From NCBI GenBank assembly GCA_002709075.1, contig PAPV01000015.1:1-64000 (forward strand): 64,000 bases of DNA, in the 5' to 3' direction. The notes under the pieces were generated by a model that had not been told where the DNA came from, made no database searches, and saw nothing but the letters and a program-made list of their open reading frames with translations. A program made the translations under genes and the position numbers. Below are positions 35,312 to 46,317 of this stretch, piece by piece (within the stretch, counting starts at the first letter, position 1; every line of letters begins with the position of its first letter). This stretch comes from Rhodospirillaceae bacterium. GTDB taxonomy: Bacteria > Pseudomonadota > Alphaproteobacteria > MPNO01 > UBA2964.

Positions 35312-37013
35312 CAACTCGTTTGCTAATGGCCAGAGTGCAGATTTGATTATCAAAAATGCGAAGATTATAACTTGCGACGTACATGCCTCGATTCACCAGG
35401 CCATATCTGTTAAAAATGGTCGTATTCTTGCGATTGGGAATGAATGCAAAGTATCTGAAACCACAAACACGAGAAGCCGAGTAATTGATGCTCGAGGAGC
35501 TGCAGTAATTCCTGGAATGATTGATGGACATGCGCACTTAGATCGAGAGGGGTTGAAACGCATATTTCCCTCATTAGCTGGATCTCAGTCAATAGATGAT
35601 ATTCTGCAAAGAATAGAGGCACTCGTAAAAGACGCGGATCCTGGGGATTGGATAGTAACAATGCCAATTGGAGAACCACCTTTCTACTTTGACGTGCCTG
35701 GCAATCTAAGAGAAAAACGACTTCCAACCCGGTGGGAATTAGATAAGGTCTCGCCCAATAATCCTGTATATATTCGCCCGATTTGGGGTTTTTGGAGCCA
35801 TATACAACCACTCGATTCTATAGCTAATTCAAGAGCGCTTGAAGAAGCGGGACTTAATCGTATTCCAAAAAATTGTCCAAATAACATAAAGTTCGAAATT
35901 AATCACACCACAGGAGAACCTAATGGAATAATTCATGAGATGACCTTTATGCCTATTGCAGAACTTCTGTGGTTCCAAACAATGAAGCGCTTCTCGCATG
36001 ATAACAGGGTAAAAGGAATTAAAGATGCTATGCGTGCCTATAATGCGAGTGGAACAACATCAGTGTTTGAGGAACACGGTTGCGCTCAAGAAGTAATAGA
36101 TGCATGGAAAGCGGTAAATAATAGTGGTGATGCAACTGTGCGAGCACATCTAATTTATAGCCCGTCATGGCAATTCGCTGAGAAAAATGATTTTGCTGGT
36201 GCAATTAAACGTTGGTCCAATGATTTAAGCGGAATGAAGGGGAGCGGCGATGATTACCTAAGGATTGGTGGCATATTCGGAGACTTGGGTATAGATCCGG
36301 ACGCCGCGGCTCGGCTCACTGCTGCACCGTACACAGGATGGTCAGGCTTTAATTATGACAGTGGTATCCCTGCTGAAAACATGCACGAATTTTTAATAGC
36401 GGCAGCGCAACATAATGTACGTGTCAGTGCGATATGGATGACAATGCTGCCTTTCTTCGAAGCTGTAAATGCGGAATTTTCAATAAAAGAACAAAGATGG
36501 GTGATTGGACATCTCGGCTACGCAACCCCACAGGAAATAAAGAGATTGGCAGATATTGGTGTCACTATGACCGCCCACACCAACCGCTATATATTTAAAA
36601 ATGGGCATGCGATTATAGAGGACATGGGCCCTGAAAATGAAAATAATTTATGCCCGATGAAATCTGTATTGGAGCAAGGAATACATATTGGATTAGCAAG
36701 TGACAATGTGCCAACCACCCTCTGGTATCCAGTTTGGGAAGCGGTTACACGGCATAATCTATACATTGATGGACCAGTTGCTCGAGAACAGGCTTTAACC
36801 CGACAGCAGGCTCTCAATTGCGCTACCATAGAGGGCGCCTACTTAACCGGTGAAGAAAATGAAAAAGGATCTTTGGAGGTTGGTAAATTAGCTGACATAG
36901 TAATCTTAACCGACGATCCGTTAACCTGCGCTGAAAATAAAATTAAAGAAATAATGGCGACTATTACGATAGTAAATGGCGAAATTGTCTATGATTCTGA
37001 GGGTGTTACATGA
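35295..37013 (+). CDS. YtcJ-like metal-dependent amidohydrolase
   Basis: A 572-residue amidohydrolase-superfamily enzyme. ADLIIKNAKIITCD opens the small beta-sandwich; VIPGMIDGHAHLDREG has the HxH pair; later metal/catalytic residues are in WVIGHLGYA and GLASDNVPTT; GSLEVGKLADIVILTDDPL is the standard closing motif. The family hydrolyses exocyclic or N-acyl amides of unknown identity. The ATG at 35295 is chosen with AGAAGAG upstream; a more distal in-frame start lies inside the upstream gene. ATGA overlap with the next gene shows tight coupling. Confidence 0.86.
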   Translation: MPAGVNNSFANGQSADLIIKNAKIITCDVHASIHQAISVKNGRILAIGNECKVSETTNTRSRVIDARGAAVIPGMIDGHAHLDREGLKRIFPSLAGSQSIDDILQRIEALVKDADPGDWIVTMPIGEPPFYFDVPGNLREKRLPTRWELDKVSPNNPVYIRPIWGFWSHIQPLDSIANSRALEEAGLNRIPKNCPNNIKFEINHTTGEPNGIIHEMTFMPIAELLWFQTMKRFSHDNRVKGIKDAMRAYNASGTTSVFEEHGCAQEVIDAWKAVNNSGDATVRAHLIYSPSWQFAEKNDFAGAIKRWSNDLSGMKGSGDDYLRIGGIFGDLGIDPDAAARLTAAPYTGWSGFNYDSGIPAENMHEFLIAAAQHNVRVSAIWMTMLPFFEAVNAEFSIKEQRWVIGHLGYATPQEIKRLADIGVTMTAHTNRYIFKNGHAIIEDMGPENENNLCPMKSVLEQGIHIGLASDNVPTTLWYPVWEAVTRHNLYIDGPVAREQALTRQQALNCATIEGAYLTGEENEKGSLEVGKLADIVILTDDPLTCAENKIKEIMATITIVNGEIVYDSEGVT

Positions 37014-38101
37014 ATCTTGAAGAATTGGATACACCAGTATTACTGATAGAACAAGATGCTCTGAAACGCAACCTTGAAAGAATGCAAGAGATAATTTTAA
37101 GAGCGGGAATCACTTATAGACCTCATGCCAAAGCACACAAATCTCCAGACATTGCTAGGATGCAACTGGACTACGGCGCGAGCGGAATTTGTTGTGCGAA
37201 ATTAAGTGAAGCAGAAGTATTTGCCGAAGAAGGTATACAAAATATATTAATCACTAGCCCAGTAATTGGGGCGTCAAAAATTGCACGTTTGATTGAACTA
37301 TCATCGAAAGCCACCGTTATGGTTGTAGTAGACAATGAAGAGAATCTTCACGACTTGTCTATATTTAGTGCGGCCGCAGGCATTAATTTAAAAATTATTA
37401 TTGAAATAAATATCGGACAAAATCGATGTGGAGTGGAACCAGAACAACCCGCATTATCACTGGCAAATGTTGTGAAAAAAACAAAAAATCTCACTTTGGT
37501 CGGATTACAAGGGTATAATGGTTCTATTCAAATGCTAAAAAACTTCAAAAAAAGAAGTATGGAAGTACAAAAGGCTATGCTTCCTCTAATTAAGTCCGCC
37601 AATCTAGTCCGCAACTCAGGTCAGGATTTTTCTATATTGACCGGGGGTGGGACGGGCACATCAACCATTGATGCAGATGCCGGGATTCTTACTGAAATAC
37701 AACCAGGCGGTTATATTTTTATGGACTCTTGCTACCAAAATGTCGGTTGGGGAAACAATAACAAAATTCCATTCGAGCAATCGCTTACCGTTATGTCTAC
37801 TGTTATATCCTCTCCTTCATCAAACCGATTGATCCTAGATATGGGGCTGAAGTCAATAAGCTCAGACCAAGGACCGCCTATAGTACTGGACTTACCGGAC
37901 GCAAAATTTAAATTTGCCGGTGAGGAACATAGCGAACTTTTTTGGGAAACTGAAAATTCTTCTCTTAAGATAGGTGATAAAGTACGGTTTGTTCCTACTC
38001 ACTGCGATACAACAGTAAATCTTTATGATAATTTTTTTGTATATTCTGGAAATTCCGTGAATGATATTTGGCCAATTTCTGCCCGTGGCAAGTCTCAGTA
38101 A
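37010..38101 (+). CDS. DSD1-family PLP enzyme (D-threonine aldolase / D-serine dehydratase-like)
   Basis: A 363-residue fold type III PLP enzyme. LDTPVLLIEQDALKRN and TYRPHAKAHKSP give the PLP-Lys region, ILTGGGTGTSTID binds phosphate, and VPTHCDTTVNLYDNFFV near the C terminus contains the His/Cys metal site typical of D-threonine aldolase, D-serine dehydratase and 3-hydroxy-D-aspartate aldolase. It is the third gene of the overlapping operon, suggesting that the D-amino acid or hydroxy-amino acid released by the upstream hydrolases is cleaved here. Confidence 0.86.
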   Translation: MNLEELDTPVLLIEQDALKRNLERMQEIILRAGITYRPHAKAHKSPDIARMQLDYGASGICCAKLSEAEVFAEEGIQNILITSPVIGASKIARLIELSSKATVMVVVDNEENLHDLSIFSAAAGINLKIIIEINIGQNRCGVEPEQPALSLANVVKKTKNLTLVGLQGYNGSIQMLKNFKKRSMEVQKAMLPLIKSANLVRNSGQDFSILTGGGTGTSTIDADAGILTEIQPGGYIFMDSCYQNVGWGNNNKIPFEQSLTVMSTVISSPSSNRLILDMGLKSISSDQGPPIVLDLPDAKFKFAGEEHSELFWETENSSLKIGDKVRFVPTHCDTTVNLYDNFFVYSGNSVNDIWPISARGKSQ

Positions 38102-38151
38102 TTCAGAACTATGCAAAATACCATTCCTGATAAAAAAATTCATTTAGAATT

Positions 38152-38177
38152 GGCTTGATATAACTTTAAAGCCTTTT
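38152..38177 (+). terminator. Possible terminator after the D-threonine aldolase-like gene
   Basis: GGCTT pairs with AAGCC around a loop of about 12 bases, followed directly by TTTT. It lies 50 bases past the stop of the three-gene operon. The stem is only five pairs. Confidence 0.4.
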
Positions 38178-38377
38178 AGAATGCGAGATCTTATGTTTAG
38201 ACACACACTGTCTCCAGAAATGTATATCCTTCCGTTTGTATTTTATAATTCATGGCTTTTTTCATTCAAAAGATATTAACGCATCGGTCTAATTATTCGC
38301 CAAACACTATAAACAACTTTTTAGGCTCATCGACCAATTAACTACAATTATTTCCACTTCTTACTTAGGTCTTAAGT

Positions 38378-39691
38378 TTGTTTTTGAAGTTAAAAATTTC
38401 GTTTTTTTTATTTGGTTTATTGGCTTGCCTTATACTTGTTATACTTGCAGTCCCCTATCTTTCCCAAAACTATTCTAATTATCGAAACAAATTAGCACCT
38501 TTAAATCAAACACACCAAACATTACTTTCGCTCTATATTGGAGACGAAAAACTTCTATATTTGCCGCCATCAGCGAAAACTCATAAAATGCGCATAAAGG
38601 AGGGCCAAACCCTCATGCAGATATTGCTCAAAGCCGGTGCAGATAGAACAAATGCCTTTAATGCAATCAAAGCAATGCGAAAACTTTTCAACCCGCGCGA
38701 CATTTTGAAAAACACCGAAATAATTATCTATCAAAAAACCACAGTACTTGGCGAGAGTGTTTTCGACGGTTTTGAGTTTTCTCCAAATTCTTCAGCAACT
38801 ATCCTAGTGCGTTTTAAAAATGATTCATTGCCGATTGCGAGTCGAATAAACCGAATTCTTAAAAAAGAAGAAATTCGGGTTAAAGGCTATATAGATACGA
38901 GTCTTTATTTCGACGCCACAAAAACAGGTCTTCCGGCTGAAATTGTTTTAGAGTTCATTCGCCTTTTTAGCTGGGATGTTGATTTTCAGCGCGAAATTCG
39001 TCGAGGGGATGAATTTGATATATTAGTAAACCGCTTACTTCTGCCAGACGGTTCTGTCGCCAGATGGACATCCATAAATTACGCATCTCTCACTTTGCGC
39101 AAAAAGAAAATGCCGCTTTACCGTTATGAAAGCGTAGGAGACGGAACGGAATATTTTAACAGAAAAGGAAGGAGTGCTCGAAAAGCACTCATGAAAACAC
39201 CAATAAACGGTGCACGTCTTTCCTCTCGATTTGGGAAACGCCGGCATCCAATTCTTGGTTACACAAAGTTCCATCGTGGTGTGGACTTTGCGGCCCCAAT
39301 TGGTACTCCAATATACGCAGCCGGAGACGGCATAGTAATATTCGCCGGACGCAAGGGCGGTTATGGTAACTATATAAAAATTCGTCACAATAGCCGGTAT
39401 TACACTGCATATGCGCACTTGCAAGGGTTCAAGCGAAATATAAAAAGAGGAAAAAAGGTAAAGCAGGGTCAGGTCATCGGTTTTGTTGGCTCAACCGGCC
39501 GTTCCACAGGACCACATCTTCATTATGAAATTTTAGTTAATGAAGAACAAATAAATCCTCTTCGTATTAAATTGCCCTCCGGAAAAAATCTTCTAGGATC
39601 AGAGTTGAAGCGCTTCCAGAGAACACGCGACCAGATTGATCTCACTCTTCGTAATATTAAGACGGGAAATATAAGTACCATAAGTAAATAA
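38378..39691 (+). CDS. M23 family peptidoglycan DD-metalloendopeptidase
   Basis: A 437-residue membrane-anchored or exported endopeptidase: N-terminal hydrophobic segment (FFLFGLLACLILVILAVPYL), a LysM/OapA-like region (KEGQTLMQILLKAGADRT), a middle domain, and the M23 domain with HRGVDFAAPIGTPIYAAGDG and GPHLHYE as zinc ligands. It cuts peptidoglycan cross-links during growth or division. The initiation codon appears to be TTG at 38378 (or 38384), as no ATG precedes the membrane segment. Convergent with clpB. Confidence 0.88.
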   Translation: MFLKLKISFFLFGLLACLILVILAVPYLSQNYSNYRNKLAPLNQTHQTLLSLYIGDEKLLYLPPSAKTHKMRIKEGQTLMQILLKAGADRTNAFNAIKAMRKLFNPRDILKNTEIIIYQKTTVLGESVFDGFEFSPNSSATILVRFKNDSLPIASRINRILKKEEIRVKGYIDTSLYFDATKTGLPAEIVLEFIRLFSWDVDFQREIRRGDEFDILVNRLLLPDGSVARWTSINYASLTLRKKKMPLYRYESVGDGTEYFNRKGRSARKALMKTPINGARLSSRFGKRRHPILGYTKFHRGVDFAAPIGTPIYAAGDGIVIFAGRKGGYGNYIKIRHNSRYYTAYAHLQGFKRNIKRGKKVKQGQVIGFVGSTGRSTGPHLHYEILVNEEQINPLRIKLPSGKNLLGSELKRFQRTRDQIDLTLRNIKTGNISTISK

Positions 39692-39713
39692 AATATTTAA
39701 TTATTAAAAAAAT

Positions 39714-42308
39714 TTAAGCCGCTTCGACCACCTGATTATTAATAACCAAACCATCGTTATTGGCACTTATCAGGACGGCCTTCGTGCAATTGACGGTTCC
39801 CTCCAATATCATAGTTGCAAGCGGATTTTGAAGATGTTTTTGTATTGCCCGTCTTAGTGGTCTTGCTCCGTAAACCGTGTCATAACCTACCTTAGCCAGC
39901 CACTCGTGTGCAAATTCATCGAACACAATATCAATATTTTGATCAGCCAAACGTTTTCGTAGACCATTGAGCTGTATTTTAACAATATCTTCCATGTGGC
40001 ATCTTTCGAGCCTATGAAAGAGTAAAATCTCATCCAAACGATTGAGAAATTCCGGTCTAAATTCTGCCCTTACCATATCCATAACGGACCTTTTAACGTG
40101 TTTAAAAGTTTCTTTTTCATCCTGAGCAGAAAGAATTTCACTTCCAACATTGGAGGTTAGTATTATCATTGTGTTTCGAAAATCAATTGTACGACCGTGT
40201 CCGTCAGTAAGTCGGCCTTCATCTAAAACCTGCAGTAAAATATTCAGAATATCGGGATGTGCTTTTTCAATTTCATCAAAAAGCACCACTTGATATGGAC
40301 GTCTTCGAACTTGTTCTGACAGACATCCTCCTTCCTCGTAACCTATATATCCTGGTGGAGCACCTATCATCCGAGATACTGAGTGTTTTTCCATGTACTC
40401 TGACATATCAAGACGCAACATAGCCCCTTCATCGTCAAACAAGAAATCAGCAAGGGCTTTTGTTAACTCGGTTTTACCGACTCCAGTTGGTCCCAGAAAC
40501 ATAAATGAGCCCATCGGACGGTTGGGATCCTGCAAACCAGCACGTGAACGACGCACCGCATCGCTAACCGCAGCAACAGCATCATTTTGCCCAATCACTC
40601 TGGTTCCTAGAGTGGTTTCCATCGACAACAGCTTGTCCCGTTCACCCTCTAACATTTTATCCACTGGTATACCTGTCCACCGAGATACCACAGAGGCAAT
40701 ATCATTCTCTGTTACTTCTTCCTGCAGAAGTAAGGATTTGTGATCCTTTTTATTCTCATCTGCTATCCTTGCCTCTAATTTTGGAATAACGCCGTACATC
40801 AATTCCCCAGCTTTTGCCAAGTCTCCAGCTCGTTGCGCACGTTCCAAGGCCAGTTTTGCGACATCAAGTTCTTCTTTTAGCTTTTGAGAAGATGTTAACC
40901 TGTTTTTTTCAGACTGCCACAAAGTATTTAGTCTTTGGTAGTTTTCCTCTAAATCTAATAGATCAGCACTGAGTTTTGTTAAACGGCTTTGCGAGGCTTC
41001 ATCCAATTCGTGTTTGAGAGCCTCCCTCTCGATCTTTAGTTGAACAATCCGCCGATCAAGCTCATCGACCTCTTCGGGCTTCGAGTCTGCTTCAATCCTC
41101 AGCCGTGAAGCTGCCTCATCTATCAAATCGATTGCTTTATCCGGAAGAAAACGATCAGTAATATAACGATTTGACATAGAAGCTGCGGAGACAATTGCAT
41201 TGTCAGTAATTCTTATTCCATGGTGTAATTCGTATTTTTCTTTTAAGCCGCGTAAAATTGAAACAGTATCTTCTATGGTCGGCTCAATCGCATAAATTGT
41301 TTGGAAACGTCGCGCAAGGGCAGCATCTTTCTCAATATGCTGACGATACTCATCAAGCGTTGTTGCTCCTATACAGTGCAAAATTCCTCGTGCTAACGCT
41401 GGTTTTAACATATTAGAAGCATCCATAGTTCCAGTAGAAGCTCCAGCACCGATAAGCGTATGCAACTCATCTATAAATAAAATAATTTCACCATCATAGT
41501 GTTTGATTTCATCAAGTACTGCTTTCATCCTTTGTTCGAATTCGCCACGGAACTTTGTTCCTGCTAACAGTGCTCCTAAATCAAGCGACATTAGTCTTTT
41601 ATTTTTTAGCCCTTCTGGTACATCACCTTTGACAATACGTATCGAGAGCCCTTCGACAATCGCAGTTTTTCCGACACCAGGCTCTCCGATAAGGATGGGG
41701 TTATTTTTAGTTCGCCTCGCTAATACCTGCATTGTACGACGAATTTCTTCGTCTCGTCCTATAACCGGATCCAATGCCCCGAGACGAGCCTGCTCTGTCA
41801 TATCTATCGCGTACTTGGACAATGCATCATAGGAATCCTCAGCATTAACGCTGCCAGCAACCATACCTTTTCTTCGCGTGTCGATTATTGACGTGAGTGA
41901 CTGGGTTGACATTCCAGAAGACTTCATAACTTTCGCGGCGTCACTATCTTCCAATAAGGCGAGCGCTAAAAACAACCGATCCAACGCAACAAAATCATCG
42001 CCTATATTTGAAGCTAAGGTTTGTGCCTCAACAAGTAAACGGTTTGTCAAAATATCAAAATAAATTTGTTCCGCACCAGGTCCGTCAACAACAGGCAACT
42101 TTTGTAAGGCCAGTTCATTTTCATGAATTGCACGATTAGGTTCTCCTCCTGCATCACGTAACAAGTTAACAGCTAACCCCTCTTCATCATCAAGAAAAGC
42201 TTTCAAAATATGATCAGGTGTTATACGCTGATGTTTATATTGAACAGCAAGTGATTGCGCCTTCTCAAAAATTTTTCGTGATTTCTCAGTAAACTTTTCT
42301 AATTCCAT
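39714..42308 (-). CDS. clpB: ATP-dependent chaperone ClpB
   Basis: An 864-residue AAA+ disaggregase with an N domain ([17 protein letters not shown]), a first ATPase domain (Walker A GEPGVGKT near 207), the coiled-coil M domain (about 405-520) and a second ATPase domain (GPTGVGKT near 605). It works with DnaK to rescue aggregated proteins. Length and domain order are normal. Heat-shock regulation is expected, but no clear sigma-32 promoter was identified by eye. Next upstream gene is the DUF4167 protein, a common alphaproteobacterial arrangement. Confidence 0.95.
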   Translation of the reverse strand: MELEKFTEKSRKIFEKAQSLAVQYKHQRITPDHILKAFLDDEEGLAVNLLRDAGGEPNRAIHENELALQKLPVVDGPGAEQIYFDILTNRLLVEAQTLASNIGDDFVALDRLFLALALLEDSDAAKVMKSSGMSTQSLTSIIDTRRKGMVAGSVNAEDSYDALSKYAIDMTEQARLGALDPVIGRDEEIRRTMQVLARRTKNNPILIGEPGVGKTAIVEGLSIRIVKGDVPEGLKNKRLMSLDLGALLAGTKFRGEFEQRMKAVLDEIKHYDGEIILFIDELHTLIGAGASTGTMDASNMLKPALARGILHCIGATTLDEYRQHIEKDAALARRFQTIYAIEPTIEDTVSILRGLKEKYELHHGIRITDNAIVSAASMSNRYITDRFLPDKAIDLIDEAASRLRIEADSKPEEVDELDRRIVQLKIEREALKHELDEASQSRLTKLSADLLDLEENYQRLNTLWQSEKNRLTSSQKLKEELDVAKLALERAQRAGDLAKAGELMYGVIPKLEARIADENKKDHKSLLLQEEVTENDIASVVSRWTGIPVDKMLEGERDKLLSMETTLGTRVIGQNDAVAAVSDAVRRSRAGLQDPNRPMGSFMFLGPTGVGKTELTKALADFLFDDEGAMLRLDMSEYMEKHSVSRMIGAPPGYIGYEEGGCLSEQVRRRPYQVVLFDEIEKAHPDILNILLQVLDEGRLTDGHGRTIDFRNTMIILTSNVGSEILSAQDEKETFKHVKRSVMDMVRAEFRPEFLNRLDEILLFHRLERCHMEDIVKIQLNGLRKRLADQNIDIVFDEFAHEWLAKVGYDTVYGARPLRRAIQKHLQNPLATMILEGTVNCTKAVLISANNDGLVINNQVVEAA

Positions 42309-42424
42309 TACCCTAAAACTCCAAACACCCTATCAAAATGTTCAACATATTGATGTTGGTTGACATCGCAAATTCTAGATATGGAAACTTAAAAATGTAT
42401 TACAAGCCTTCCAACGAGGACTGG

Positions 42425-43015
42425 TCAAACAATACTCTGCTGTTCTGGTGATGAAGCCTCAGCAGTTTCGCTATCAACATCTGGATCTTCGTTGATTTTT
42501 TCTTCTTGCCGAGTTTCAACTTCTTTCCTAGGGCGTCTACGCCTACGAGGCCTCTGCTTATCTTTTGACGGATCAGGTGTTTCTTCAACTGCCGGACCTG
42601 TACAGATTCCAACCGGCAATGCCGGAGAGCTTGCAACTACCTCTTTACCGTCTGCGGTCTGAGTATCAGAACTGATTATCGGATTTGCATCTACGACTTG
42701 TTTCTTTAATTCAGTATTATTTTCATTTGGCTTGGTATGTTGTTGATCTGGAAAATTATTTCCAGCAGATGATGCCTGAGCAGTTAAAACCCTCAGGTAA
42801 TGTTCGGCATGTTGATAGTAACCTTCTGCTTTAATCGGATCACCTGCAGTTGAAGCCTCTCTTGCAAGGGCTTGGTATTTGTCCACAACCTGTTGCACCG
42901 AGCCACGGACTCTTACATCTGGCCCATTGCTCTCAAAATTACTACGAGGTTGACTACCTCGTCTTCCCCCATTGCCACGTCCTCTAGACCGCCGGTTATT
43001 AGGACCAGATCTCAT
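42425..43015 (-). CDS. DUF4167 domain protein
   Basis: A 196-residue basic, low-complexity protein. The N-terminal DUF4167 domain is clear: NRRSRGRGNGGRRG, then VRVRGSVQQVVDKYQALARE and GYYQHAEHYLRVL. The rest is disordered with a basic KQRPRRRRRPRKE patch and an acidic end. The family is characteristic of Alphaproteobacteria and lies between prmC and clpB in many genomes; an RNA- or ribosome-linked role has been suggested by its context only. Confidence 0.88.
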   Translation of the reverse strand: MRSGPNNRRSRGRGNGGRRGSQPRSNFESNGPDVRVRGSVQQVVDKYQALAREASTAGDPIKAEGYYQHAEHYLRVLTAQASSAGNNFPDQQHTKPNENNTELKKQVVDANPIISSDTQTADGKEVVASSPALPVGICTGPAVEETPDPSKDKQRPRRRRRPRKEVETRQEEKINEDPDVDSETAEASSPEQQSIV

Positions 43016-43248
43016 TTTTCTATTTCCGATTTTGCTTCCAATTTATTACGTCCCTTAAAACCTACCAATAAGTCGCCTAAAAAGGACCTCCGATAACAAA
43101 CGTCGTAACAACTCGCTTCGCAACTTAAGGGAGTGGTTTTTTAACATCTTAATTGGGACTGAAAGGTATACAACCAATGCACACCGCTCATTTCGTGTGT
43201 TAGTTTAGATTGCTTTCAAACTAATTCAACCTTTTTTTTAATAAACAT

Positions 43249-44115
43249 TCAGTGTTTTTTTATGGCTAGACAACGGGGGATTCCCGATATGTCAGCAAAT
43301 TGGCCTCGAACAATCAGTCCGTTGGCCTCGGATATTTCAGACACCCGCTGTGCCTGATTAATCCCAACTTCAAAAAACGCTTCACCGTCTTTTGAGAGGA
43401 ATTTAGATATATGCGGCAAAATATTTTTATATGCCTCCAGCCCATCCACTCCTGCTAAAAGAGCTTCTCGAGGCTCAAACTTCCGAACATCATCGTGCAA
43501 CAACTTAAACTCTTCAGAGGAAACATAAGGCGGATTACAAAATATGACATCATATTCACCGGCAACACCGTCTAACCAATTGGATTGCTGAAATACTGCT
43601 CTGTTTGATAATTCGAAGCTTACTGCATTTTGATACGCAATTTTGAGGGCAGAAAGTGATATATCAACACCAATACCTACAGCATTTGGACGCTCCGAAA
43701 GAAATGAAAGAAGCAAACAACCCGATCCAACACCAATATCTAAAACACGAAGTGGTAGTTTCCTTTCAGGAAAGCTTTTAAGTGCTTCGAAAACTAATGT
43801 TTCACTATCGGGTCGGGGGTCAAGAACAGAACTTGTTATTTGATAATTGAGACTCCAAAACTCTCTAAACCCAGTTAAATGTGAAACAGGCTCATATTGT
43901 TTTCGTCTTTCAACAAGCGCTATATATTTTAACTTTTCTTCATCCGAACATTTTATCTCCGGACTCACAATAAATTGCGACGGGGGGATTTGCATTACAG
44001 AACCAAGCAAAATGCGCGCTTCTAATTGTGGCAGTTCTATCCCCACTGCAGTAAGCTTGCTAACCGCAGTGGAAATTAGCTCACCCGCTTCAGTACAAAC
44101 GGATTGATCAGTCAT
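43249..44115 (-). CDS. prmC: Peptide chain release factor N5-glutamine methyltransferase PrmC
   Basis: A 288-residue SAM-dependent methyltransferase that methylates the Gln of the GGQ motif in release factors. [16 protein letters not shown] is motif I and CNPPYVS near residue 194 is the amide-binding NPPY motif. It overlaps prfA, which encodes its substrate, by four bases. Confidence 0.95.
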   Translation of the reverse strand: MTDQSVCTEAGELISTAVSKLTAVGIELPQLEARILLGSVMQIPPSQFIVSPEIKCSDEEKLKYIALVERRKQYEPVSHLTGFREFWSLNYQITSSVLDPRPDSETLVFEALKSFPERKLPLRVLDIGVGSGCLLLSFLSERPNAVGIGVDISLSALKIAYQNAVSFELSNRAVFQQSNWLDGVAGEYDVIFCNPPYVSSEEFKLLHDDVRKFEPREALLAGVDGLEAYKNILPHISKFLSKDGEAFFEVGINQAQRVSEISEANGLIVRGQFADISGIPRCLAIKKH

Positions 44116-45194
44116 TTCAAAGAAGCGAGCTTATTCGCCTGATCGTCAATGATCAGAGCACCTATAATTTCCTCAAGCGATTCACCGTTAAGAACTTTTT
44201 CTAATTTATGCAATGTAAGATTGATACGATGATCAGTTACACGGCCCTGTGGAAAATTGTATGTGCGAATTCTTTCAGATCTATCTCCAGTACCGATCTG
44301 TGTTTTTCGATCGTCAGCTCGTTCCCGCTCTAATGCTGTTCGCTGCGCATCGTAGATTCGAGCTCGCAGTACTTTCATGGCCTTTGCACGATTCTTATGC
44401 TGAGATTTTTCATCTTGCTGGCTTACCACAATACCAGATGGAATATGTGTGATTCGAACAGCACTATCAGTTTTATTTACATGTTGCCCGCCTGCACCTT
44501 GTGCTCGGAAGGTGTCAATCCGCAGGTCTTTATCGTTGATATCTACGTCAACTTCTTTGGCTTCAGGTAAGACCGCAACCGTAGCCGCCGAAGTATGTAT
44601 TCTTCCGCCTGACTCGGTTTCCGGCACTCTCTGCACACGATGAACACCAGATTCATATTTTAATTGGGAAAAAACCCCAAATCCAGCAACACCCACCACT
44701 GCCTCGCGAATACCACCAACTTCGGTCTCCGCTACTTCTATAGGATCAAATTTCCAACCCTGGTGGTCAGCAAAACGCTGATACATCCTGTATAGGTCTG
44801 ATACAAACAGGGAAGCCTCTCCACCACCTGTGCCCGCCCTGATTTCGATAATAGCATTTCGTTCGTCCGCTGCATCACGCGGAATGAGCAATAGCTGTAA
44901 CTGATTTTCGAGCTCTGCCAGTTTCTCTTTTGCAGATCGAAATTCATCCTCGGCCATTACGCGAACATCCGTATCCTCTGACTGATCTGACAACAAACTA
45001 GCTAATTCAATCATTTCACCTTGAATAGACCGTCGTGCTTCAATGCAATCACAAATTGGTAATATCTCTGAATACTCGCGCGACAAATCAACAAAGGCAT
45101 CAGTCCCGCATACGTTTGGATCATTTAGAAGTTGCTCTAGCTCAGACTTCCGAGCATCAAGTTGATTAAGCCTTTCTTCAGAGGTACGCATCAT
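44112..45194 (-). CDS. prfA: Peptide chain release factor 1
   Basis: A 360-residue class I release factor that reads UAA and UAG. The codon-recognition PxT motif is [16 protein letters not shown] and the peptidyl-tRNA hydrolysis motif is [15 protein letters not shown] near residues 232-244. The start overlaps the end of the glutamyl-tRNA-reductase-like gene by 17 bases, and the end overlaps prmC by four, so hemA-like, prfA and prmC form one unit. Confidence 0.96.
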   Translation of the reverse strand: MMRTSEERLNQLDARKSELEQLLNDPNVCGTDAFVDLSREYSEILPICDCIEARRSIQGEMIELASLLSDQSEDTDVRVMAEDEFRSAKEKLAELENQLQLLLIPRDAADERNAIIEIRAGTGGGEASLFVSDLYRMYQRFADHQGWKFDPIEVAETEVGGIREAVVGVAGFGVFSQLKYESGVHRVQRVPETESGGRIHTSAATVAVLPEAKEVDVDINDKDLRIDTFRAQGAGGQHVNKTDSAVRITHIPSGIVVSQQDEKSQHKNRAKAMKVLRARIYDAQRTALERERADDRKTQIGTGDRSERIRTYNFPQGRVTDHRINLTLHKLEKVLNGESLEEIIGALIIDDQANKLASLK

Positions 45195-46317
45195 TATCTC
45201 GTTTCTTTTTATCGCGTTCCACTTTCTGGTTGGAACTATTACCGAAAAGCAACGTTATTGCGTCTCGAACCGCCAATGGCAAAATTCCATCTGCATTTGA
45301 TAGTTCTGTAAGTCTCTCTTTAATCCATTCCGGAGATTTCTCAGTCATTTTTATAAATGCATCACTAACTTGATTACTAGATAGAACCTCTTGCAGCACT
45401 GAAGACTCAGTTTTTACCAAATCTGTGCGTTTTTTCTCTGTAACACTACCACCAAGTTTCTCCATTGCCATGCGCTCTAAATCATCAATTGAAAACACAT
45501 AGGCATCCTCAATGCGATCAACTGATGGTGCTACATCACTTGGAATTCCACCATCAATAATCAACAACGGTTTGTGGCGACGACGACGCAATGCCCGCTT
45601 AACATCATCAGCAAGTATCCAAACCCTTCCGTCCCCAACATCAGTAACTACCACATCTGCATCTGGAAGTAATAGCTCAATTCTCTCAAGTTCCGAAAAA
45701 TGACCACCGTTAGACAACGCAAAATTTTTCGCTTCTGCTTCACTTTTGGATGCAACTGTGAAATGCCTTAAACCCAAACCTATAAAACGCTTAATAATAT
45801 TTTGCGAAAAAATTCCTCCACCCACCCCAAGCACTTCAAGTTCTTTTACCGGACCATGAATATTTTTTACAAGTTCATCAATAATTGAAGCTGCATCAAT
45901 ATCTTGCAATGACCAAGACAAACATTCAATGTTGGACGCTACACGCGCAGCTGACCGAAGAAGTGCGGAGATCTCATTACAAAGGGCCTGCCCTTTTTTG
46001 GTAACCTCCTTTTCAGCATTTTGATAAAGACGTAAAGTATCCGGAGTTGCTAGTTCAAGCAAATCATGCACAGCAGCCTCTCCCTCTAGAATTTTGTCAA
46101 TGGTACACGAATTCCTCAATACCTTTTTTATCAGTTGTTGTATCGACTGGATACCGGGTTTGAATGCAACCAATCTTGGTTGATCAACAAATTGTACATA
46201 AATAAAGGTACCGTCAGGATCAAAACCCATCGGCCATTGATAACAATTTCCACTTGTAGTTGGCCTTACCCAGACAGAAAATAGTCTAGACTGCTTCTCT
46301 TTTTTTTCTGACATCAT
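45178..46317 (-). CDS. Divergent glutamyl-tRNA reductase-like protein
   Basis: A 379-residue protein whose middle and C-terminal parts resemble HemA of the C5 pathway: [13 protein letters not shown] (78-90), the Rossmann segment [17 protein letters not shown] (162-178), [12 protein letters not shown] (219-230), and [31 protein letters not shown] (in two parts, 253-284), equal to the HemA pattern of IDxAVPRDVDP...DLxxIDDL. The N-terminal catalytic domain is short and divergent and the STCNR catalytic Cys motif is not found. It overlaps hisS by four bases and prfA by 17. Probably not an active reductase; a structural or regulatory role is possible. Confidence 0.75.
   Translation of the reverse strand: MMSEKKEKQSRLFSVWVRPTTSGNCYQWPMGFDPDGTFIYVQFVDQPRLVAFKPGIQSIQQLIKKVLRNSCTIDKILEGEAAVHDLLELATPDTLRLYQNAEKEVTKKGQALCNEISALLRSAARVASNIECLSWSLQDIDAASIIDELVKNIHGPVKELEVLGVGGGIFSQNIIKRFIGLGLRHFTVASKSEAEAKNFALSNGGHFSELERIELLLPDADVVVTDVGDGRVWILADDVKRALRRRRHKPLLIIDGGIPSDVAPSVDRIEDAYVFSIDDLERMAMEKLGGSVTEKKRTDLVKTESSVLQEVLSSNQVSDAFIKMTEKSPEWIKERLTELSNADGILPLAVRDAITLLFGNSSNQKVERDKKKRDNDAYL

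Noticed and set aside
40393-41832. Open frames on the plus strand inside clpB
   Set aside because: They are antisense shadows of a full-length, well-conserved clpB gene.
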